A stretch of 9,190 nucleotides of DNA from positions 1-9,190 of the forward strand of contig JASHUF010000257.1 in the NCBI GenBank assembly GCA_030040175.1, in the 5' to 3' direction. Below, in pieces: positions 5,574-9,190 of this stretch. The position numbers were made by a program, and so were the translations under genes. The DNA comes from Acidobacteriaceae bacterium (GTDB lineage: Bacteria; Acidobacteriota; Terriglobia; Terriglobales; Acidobacteriaceae). How positions within the stretch are numbered: the first letter of the stretch is position 1; each line of letters begins with the position of its first letter. The notes beneath the pieces were generated by a model that saw nothing but the letters and a program-made list of their open reading frames with translations, had not been told where the DNA came from and made no database searches.

Positions 5574-5975
5574 CTATCGAATCACTTCGACTTCAATTCC
5601 CAGGTTGAGATTCTTCCAGTTCTGGTCTGTGGTATAGGCCGTGGCTTTGCGCTCGATGGCGAGGGCCAGGCAGGCGCGGTCGCCGAGGGAGAGGCCGAAG
5701 GGCCGAGTTCCCGAGATGAGTTCCGCGGTGACGCGGGCCTGCTCCACAGTCAGCGGGCAGATTTCGCACTGGAGAGCCTGGATGCAGTTCCATGCGTGCG
5801 GCGCAGCGGCTCCAAGCGTAATCAAGCGCGCATGCACCTCGGCCGCATTGACTGTGCTGACAAGGCCTCCTTCGAGGAGAGCAGCAATGTTTCCGCCGCC
5901 ACGCTCGCCCAAAAGGAAAGCCAGCAGAGCCGAGGAATCGAGAACGGCGAAGCGCTTTGCAGTGGGGCTAGGCAA
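5574..5975 (-). CDS. vapC: PIN-domain ribonuclease toxin, VapC type
   Basis: A 133-residue single PIN domain, the usual length for VapC. The acidic metal-site residues are visible: Asp in VLDSSALLAFLLGE (residue 13), Glu in NAAEVHARL (46), Asp in LSLGDRACLALA (98), and the AYTTDQNW strand with Asp near 117. VapC toxins are Mg2+-dependent endoribonucleases that cut RNA, often tRNA or rRNA, when released from their antitoxin; the target here cannot be told. The start is TTG at 5973-5975 with AGAGGA 5 nt upstream. It overlaps the antitoxin stop codon (5968-5970) by 8 bp, which suggests translational coupling. The gene is convergent with smpB, 43 bp away. Confidence 0.9.
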   Translation of the reverse strand: MPSPTAKRFAVLDSSALLAFLLGERGGGNIAALLEGGLVSTVNAAEVHARLITLGAAAPHAWNCIQALQCEICPLTVEQARVTAELISGTRPFGLSLGDRACLALAIERKATAYTTDQNWKNLNLGIEVEVIR

Positions 5976-6363
5976 CCCGATCCTCTGACTTCCGGCTTCC
6001 GATGGGCCGGCTTACTCCAGGCTCATTGGGAGACTGATAGCCGTCGCGGATGCGGCGCAGCTCGCGAGCTCGCTCAAAGTCCTCCCGCTCAAGGAGCGCT
6101 TCTTGGTGGCGCTCGGCGATGAACTCGTCTACGACCGAATGGCCGGGCGGAACGAGCTTGGAAAACTCCTCTTGGATGCGATGAATCCGCGCACGGTAAG
6201 TCTCGATGCGCAGGGTTCCGTCAACCACTTCCATCACGAGGGTTTCGCCGGGTGCGAATCCAAGCGCCCGCCGGATCTCGGCCGGGATGACGATGCGGCC
6301 ATTGGGAGCAAGCTTGGTTTTGGCCTGTGGAGCGGGGCTGTCAGAACGTCTCATGGATGACAC
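5968..6363 (-). CDS. AbrB/SpoVT-type antitoxin of the VapC toxin
   Basis: A protein of up to 131 residues with a swapped-hairpin AbrB DNA-binding domain at about 15-55: KLAPNGRIVIPAEIRRALGF, then GETLVMEVVDGTLRIET. After it comes a helical segment with HSVVDEFIAERHQEALLERE, the type of region that wraps the toxin, and then an unusual tail of about 35 residues ending SRKSEDRVA. Such antitoxins usually have 75-95 residues, so this one is long at the C-terminus; the tail carries the stop codon into the toxin start. The start is GTG at 6361-6363 or ATG at 6352-6354. Neither has a Shine-Dalgarno, and the proposed promoter would start transcription only a few bases upstream. It should neutralise the toxin and repress its own promoter through the boxes at 6357-6419. 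Confidence 0.88.
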   Translation of the reverse strand: MSSMRRSDSPAPQAKTKLAPNGRIVIPAEIRRALGFAPGETLVMEVVDGTLRIETYRARIHRIQEEFSKLVPPGHSVVDEFIAERHQEALLEREDFERARELRRIRDGYQSPNEPGVSRPIGSRKSEDRVA

Positions 6364-6419
6364 TTTAGATAGAGTATGTCATGTTCATCATGAAATGACA
6401 ATACTGGGATTGATGTCAT
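6357..6419. promoter_or_regulatory. Four-box ATGACA/TGTCAT operator array over the antitoxin promoter
   Basis: ATGACA (6357-6362), TGTCAT (6377-6382), ATGACA (6395-6400) and TGTCAT (6414-6419) alternate in orientation with start-to-start spacings of 20, 18 and 19 bp, about two helical turns. The central pair is extended to a near-palindrome by TTCAT-C-ATGAA (6384-6394). On the minus strand TTGTCA (6396-6401), 17 bp, CATACT (6373-6378) is a reasonable promoter, and both elements overlap boxes. This fits autoregulation by the AbrB-type antitoxin, alone or with its toxin. Confidence 0.55.
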
Positions 6420-6494
6420 TTTACCCGATGGCTGCACCAAGGAAATCGAACGGTAACTTCGCGCAGATGGGACCGGGGTGAAAAAATAGGCAAT

Positions 6495-8024
6495 ATGCGG
6501 ACTGAACTGAGTTTTGCGGGACTTGCAGGGGTGGAAACGGAGCTTTTGGCGGTGCTGGCGGCGGATACACAGACGGCCAAAGGGCCGGAGGCTAAGCCGG
6601 CGCCGGTGCTGTTAACGGACGACGAGGCGGTGAAGGCTGCGGCTGCGGCGGTGCTCGCGAGCGGGGAGTTCAAGGCCGGGGCGAACGAGATGCTGTTGCT
6701 GCATGCGCCCGCCGGGCTGAAGGCGAAGCGGCTGCTGGTGGTGGGGCTGGGAAAACAGGCCAAAGCGACCGTGCACAGCGTGCGCAATGCCGCGGGGACG
6801 GCGGTGCGGCAAGCCAAGCCGCGGGGAATCCGGGAGTTGGTCTTCGCCCTGCCTCAACTCGGCTCCGAAACGCCACCCCGGACCGTGGCGAGAGCGGCTG
6901 TGGAGGGCGCGCTGGTGGGGGACTTCGACGCCGATACCTATCGCAGCGAGCGGAAGGACCAGAGCGTGCAGCGGTTCACGCTGGCGGCTCCGGAGACCGC
7001 GGACCGCAACGCGCTGGAAGCCGCATTTGCCGAGGGCGCGATTGTGGGCGAGAGCCAGAACTTTGCGCGCGAGCTGGTGAATGAGCCGGGGAATAAGCTG
7101 ACGCCGACAGTTCTGGGCCGGCGCGCGGCGGAGATGGCGCAGCAAGTCGGCCTCGCCTGCGAAGTGCACTCGACCGAGAAGCTGCATGAGCTGAAGATGG
7201 GCGCGTTCTGGAGCGTGAGCCAGGGGTCGGAGGAGCCGCCGGCGCTGATCGTGCTGCGCTATGAGCCCGCGGGAGCCCAGAAGGATGGGCCCATGCTGGG
7301 GCTGGTCGGCAAAGGAATCACCTTCGATACGGGCGGCATCTCCATCAAGCCGGCCGACAACATGGAAAAGATGAAGTACGACATGGCCGGCGGAGCGGCG
7401 ATGCTGGGCGCGATGCGCGCCATTGCGTTGCTCAAGCCCGATGTGCGGGTGCTGGCGATTGTGTGCGCGGCCGAGAACATGCCCGACGGCAAGGCGCAGA
7501 AGCCCGGCGACGTGCAGACGGCGATGCCTATAGCTCCTGACAGGCCGGGCAAGACCATCGAGATCATCAACACCGATGCCGAGGGGCGGCTGGTGCTGGC
7601 CGACGGTTTGAGCTACGCGCGGCAACTGGGGGCGACGCAATTAATCGATGCGGCCACGCTGACCGGTGCAATCGGCGTGGCGCTGGGACAGGTGAATGCG
7701 GGCGCGTTTGCAAATGACGACGCGACTTACGCAAGGTTTGAGACCGCGCTCAAAGTGAGCGGGGAAAAGTTCTGGCGCATGCCGCTGGGCGAGGAGTACA
7801 CCGAGCAGATCAAGTCCGATATCGGCGACATCAAGAACACGGGTGGGCGCTATGGCGGCGCATCGACGGCGGCGGAGTTTCTGCACGCATTTGCCGAGGA
7901 CGTGCCGTGGATCCATCTCGACATCGCAGGGATGGCGTGGATCGACGAGACGCGGCCGTATATAGCCAAGGGGCCGAGCGGGATCGGGGTGCGTTCGATT
8001 GTGGAGTGGGTGCGGAGTTACTGA
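6495..8024 (+). CDS. pepA: Leucyl aminopeptidase, M17 family
   Basis: A 509-residue cytosolic M17 metallo-aminopeptidase, normal family length (E. coli PepA has 503). It removes N-terminal residues, preferring Leu, using two divalent metal ions in a hexamer, and serves peptide turnover. The N-terminal domain (about 1-165) is divergent, as usual. The catalytic domain begins near NFARELVNEPGNKLTP (189-204). The metal and active-site residues are present: Lys273 and Asp278 in GKGITFDTGG, Lys285, Asp296 in MKYDMAGGAA, and Asp361, Glu363 and Arg365 in the family signature NTDAEGRLVLAD. The C-terminus (IDAATLTGA, DIKNTGGRYGGASTAAEFL, WIHLDIAGMAW) is intact. Start ATG at 6495; only a weak AGG lies upstream. 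It is divergent from the antitoxin and may share its regulatory region. Confidence 0.97.
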   Translation: MRTELSFAGLAGVETELLAVLAADTQTAKGPEAKPAPVLLTDDEAVKAAAAAVLASGEFKAGANEMLLLHAPAGLKAKRLLVVGLGKQAKATVHSVRNAAGTAVRQAKPRGIRELVFALPQLGSETPPRTVARAAVEGALVGDFDADTYRSERKDQSVQRFTLAAPETADRNALEAAFAEGAIVGESQNFARELVNEPGNKLTPTVLGRRAAEMAQQVGLACEVHSTEKLHELKMGAFWSVSQGSEEPPALIVLRYEPAGAQKDGPMLGLVGKGITFDTGGISIKPADNMEKMKYDMAGGAAMLGAMRAIALLKPDVRVLAIVCAAENMPDGKAQKPGDVQTAMPIAPDRPGKTIEIINTDAEGRLVLADGLSYARQLGATQLIDAATLTGAIGVALGQVNAGAFANDDATYARFETALKVSGEKFWRMPLGEEYTEQIKSDIGDIKNTGGRYGGASTAAEFLHAFAEDVPWIHLDIAGMAWIDETRPYIAKGPSGIGVRSIVEWVRSY

Positions 8025-8062
8025 GGCCCGCCGCTCCGCAGTCGAGAGCCTTCACGTTCGAT

Positions 8063-8506
8063 TCATGCGGATACCGCTTCGCCCTTCTCTGCGAGGATTG
8101 CCGAGTCTTTGGAGGATCTTCGAAGAACTTTCCTTTTACGCGTCTGCCGCAGAGCAAATCCGATGAGGGCTTTCAGCTCCCCGCTCTTGTGAGGCTTGGA
8201 GAGATAGCCGATGGGAAACGCCTCTTCAGCCCGCGCAAAAGTAGATGGGTCCATGTTCGAAGCAACGAAAATGGAGGGAATCTCGAAAGCTCTGCGCAAC
8301 AAGCCCGCCGTGTGGATTCCATCCAATGTTCCAGGGATACCAATCTCGATCAAGGCGATGTGGGGCTCGAGAAGATAGGCAATCTCGAGGGCTTCGTCCG
8401 CGCGATCGGTGAGACCTACCGTTTCATATCCAAGCTGTTCGATCTCCATCACCAGATCGAAACCCATCGCCAGCTCGCTCTCTACAACAAGGATTTTCTC
8501 TGTCAC
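8063..8506 (-). CDS. Single-domain response regulator, phospho-site Asp replaced by Glu
   Basis: A 147-residue CheY-like receiver with no output domain. Seen in order: beta-1 ILVVESE (5-11), where only Glu9 of the usual acidic pair remains and residue 10 is Ser; ALIEIGIPGTLDGIH (51-65), where the phospho-acceptor position holds Glu54 instead of Asp; IFVAS (79-83) with Ser at the Thr/Ser switch; and YLSKP (101-105) with the conserved Lys104. The C-terminal tail is basic (RQTRKRKVLRR). Glu at the acceptor site cannot be phosphorylated in the usual way and often mimics the active state, so this may be a constitutively on or phosphate-independent adaptor; that is inference. The start is GTG at 8504-8506, with GGAGG 6 nt upstream. 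It is convergent with pepA, 38 bp away. No kinase is nearby. Confidence 0.88.
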   Translation of the reverse strand: MTEKILVVESELAMGFDLVMEIEQLGYETVGLTDRADEALEIAYLLEPHIALIEIGIPGTLDGIHTAGLLRRAFEIPSIFVASNMDPSTFARAEEAFPIGYLSKPHKSGELKALIGFALRQTRKRKVLRRSSKDSAILAEKGEAVSA

Positions 8507-9176
8507 GTTGAACCTCCATGGGGGTTGGGGATTGCGTGCAGTGCGGGAAAGCGCACACCCCTATTTTCTACAAGGAGTTCACGTAAGCACGCGAAAAATA
8601 GTCATCAGCGTTACGGTATTGATGTACTTTGCTTCTTCTAATGCGGCACAGCGATGAGCGCGTGGTTCTGGTGTTCGAGGATCGGAATGCTGCTGCCTCC
8701 TGCGATGCACTCCGTCCGCAACGCGCCGTGGTTTTTGCGATCGTGGCGTCGCATGCGGCTGCGGCGGTGATGGAATAGGGCACTCTCCGTGGCGCTCTGA
8801 GGCCGGGGACGCATTCCGGATGGGCAACGACGGATTGCCCGATTCCCTGAGCCGCAGCGTGAAGCTCAAGTTTCCTGCACCGATTCTGCATAGAAAACGC
8901 AGCGCGTGGACAGCGCGGCCGCGTCAGGACAACCGGGCTCTGGCGACGGAGCGGGCAGTGAGGCCACCAGGGGCCCGGAGGCTCGCGAGGCAAGCCTTGG
9001 AAGTCTCCAATTTGAATTTCTTCATTCCAGCACCTTTCCAATGAAGATGTGTTTGTTTTTGCCGATACACCGGCTAAGGCGCGACCCAGCGAGGTACGCC
9101 TGCGCCCCGGGGTGCGGGCTGGTCCCGAAGTGCGGCTGCGGCGCCGCCGGTGGACGAGCGCTGGAGGAAGGACGCG
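8507..9176. other. Gene-poor intergenic stretch
   Basis: No frame here reads like a recognisable protein on either strand. The open frames on the minus strand (8568-9041, 8579-8869) and the plus strand (8820-9044) have unbiased, Arg/Ser/Pro-rich translations that match nothing I know. Two short frames look slightly better: 8641-8778 on the plus strand (45 codons, MRHSDERVVLVFEDR start) and 8924-9025 on the minus strand (33 codons, MKKFKLETSK start). I see no tRNA, rRNA, tmRNA or RNase P signature and no CRISPR. The promoter of the response regulator must lie in its left part. Confidence 0.5.
8924..9025 (-). CDS. Possible small peptide (33 aa), weak
   Basis: ATG at 9023-9025 with AAGG 7 nt upstream opens a 33-residue frame, MKKFKLETSKACLASLRAPG followed by GLTARSVARARLS. 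A lysine-rich start behind a ribosome site is typical of real genes, and the Pro-Gly-Gly near residue 20 is a conceivable leader boundary of a small processed peptide. No modification or transport gene is in view, so a decayed gene start or chance is equally possible. Confidence 0.2.
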   Translation of the reverse strand: MKKFKLETSKACLASLRAPGGLTARSVARARLS

Positions 9177-9190
9177 ATGAGCGATCGCAT
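9177..9190 (+). CDS. Probable start of a gene cut by the window edge
   Basis: ATG at 9177 (Met-Ser-Asp-Arg...) has a strong Shine-Dalgarno, GGAGGAAGG, 5 nt upstream. Only four full codons are visible, so the product cannot be named. A 43-codon frame starting with GTG at 9049 ends at 9180 with an ATGA overlap of this start, which may be chance. Confidence 0.45.

Noticed and set aside
8045..8070. tRNA-like T-loop sequence GTTCGATTC
   Set aside because: No flanking 5-bp T-stem, no acceptor stem and no anticodon arm can be built, and it overlaps the end of the response-regulator gene.
8568..9041. A 157-codon minus-strand frame
   Set aside because: The translation is Arg/Ser/Thr-rich with no motif, no hydrophobic core pattern and no ribosome site at its start.
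9041..9190. Cys-rich plus-strand frame beginning MKMCLFLPIHRL and open to the window end
   Set aside because: There is no Shine-Dalgarno before its ATG, and another frame has a strong ribosome site at 9177, which is the better gene start.

Overview
The window is GC-rich, with mostly G/C third codon positions. It looks like a chromosomal segment of an acidobacterium (Terriglobia-like). The main pointer is the small exported protein at 127-639, which matches a family I know mainly from Acidobacteria (C-terminal KPGEFxFFVRK and HWY...VIAPNxC motifs). The secretin-cohesin architecture and the style of intergenic repeats fit the same group. No database search was possible.

Layout. The left half (127-4760) is a minus-strand cluster for a type II secretion or type IV pilus-like envelope machine. 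Transcription runs from a secretin with a C-terminal cohesin-like domain (2040-4760), to a GspG-like pseudopilin that has no ATG/GTG/TTG start (1413-1889), to a second GspG-like pseudopilin (781-1179), to a small exported protein (127-639). The gaps in this cluster are full of repeats: two related, TA-bounded, MITE-like inverted-repeat elements (2-118 and 1213-1331), arrays of a 7-bp repeat, and a degenerate hairpin/direct-repeat block at 1879-1946. Divergent from the secretin is smpB (4979-5530), the tmRNA partner used in ribosome rescue.

The right half holds a convergent PIN-domain toxin / AbrB-type antitoxin pair (5574-6363, minus). The pair is preceded by a regularly spaced set of four ATGACA/TGTCAT boxes lying over a plausible promoter. 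Next come a leucyl aminopeptidase (pepA, 6495-8024, plus) and, converging on it, a single-domain response regulator whose phospho-acceptor Asp is replaced by Glu (8063-8506, minus). From 8507 to 9176 there is no convincing gene. At the right edge a strong Shine-Dalgarno sequence precedes an ATG at 9177, probably the first codons of the next gene.

The secretin cluster should build an outer-membrane pore plus a periplasmic pseudopilus. The cohesin-like domain could attach the secretin to other envelope or secreted parts. The other genes are housekeeping (smpB, pepA) or accessory (toxin-antitoxin, receiver). The most unusual material is non-coding: the paired MITEs, the heptamer arrays (one supplies the Shine-Dalgarno of a pseudopilin, another reaches into the smpB stop codon), and the four-box operator.
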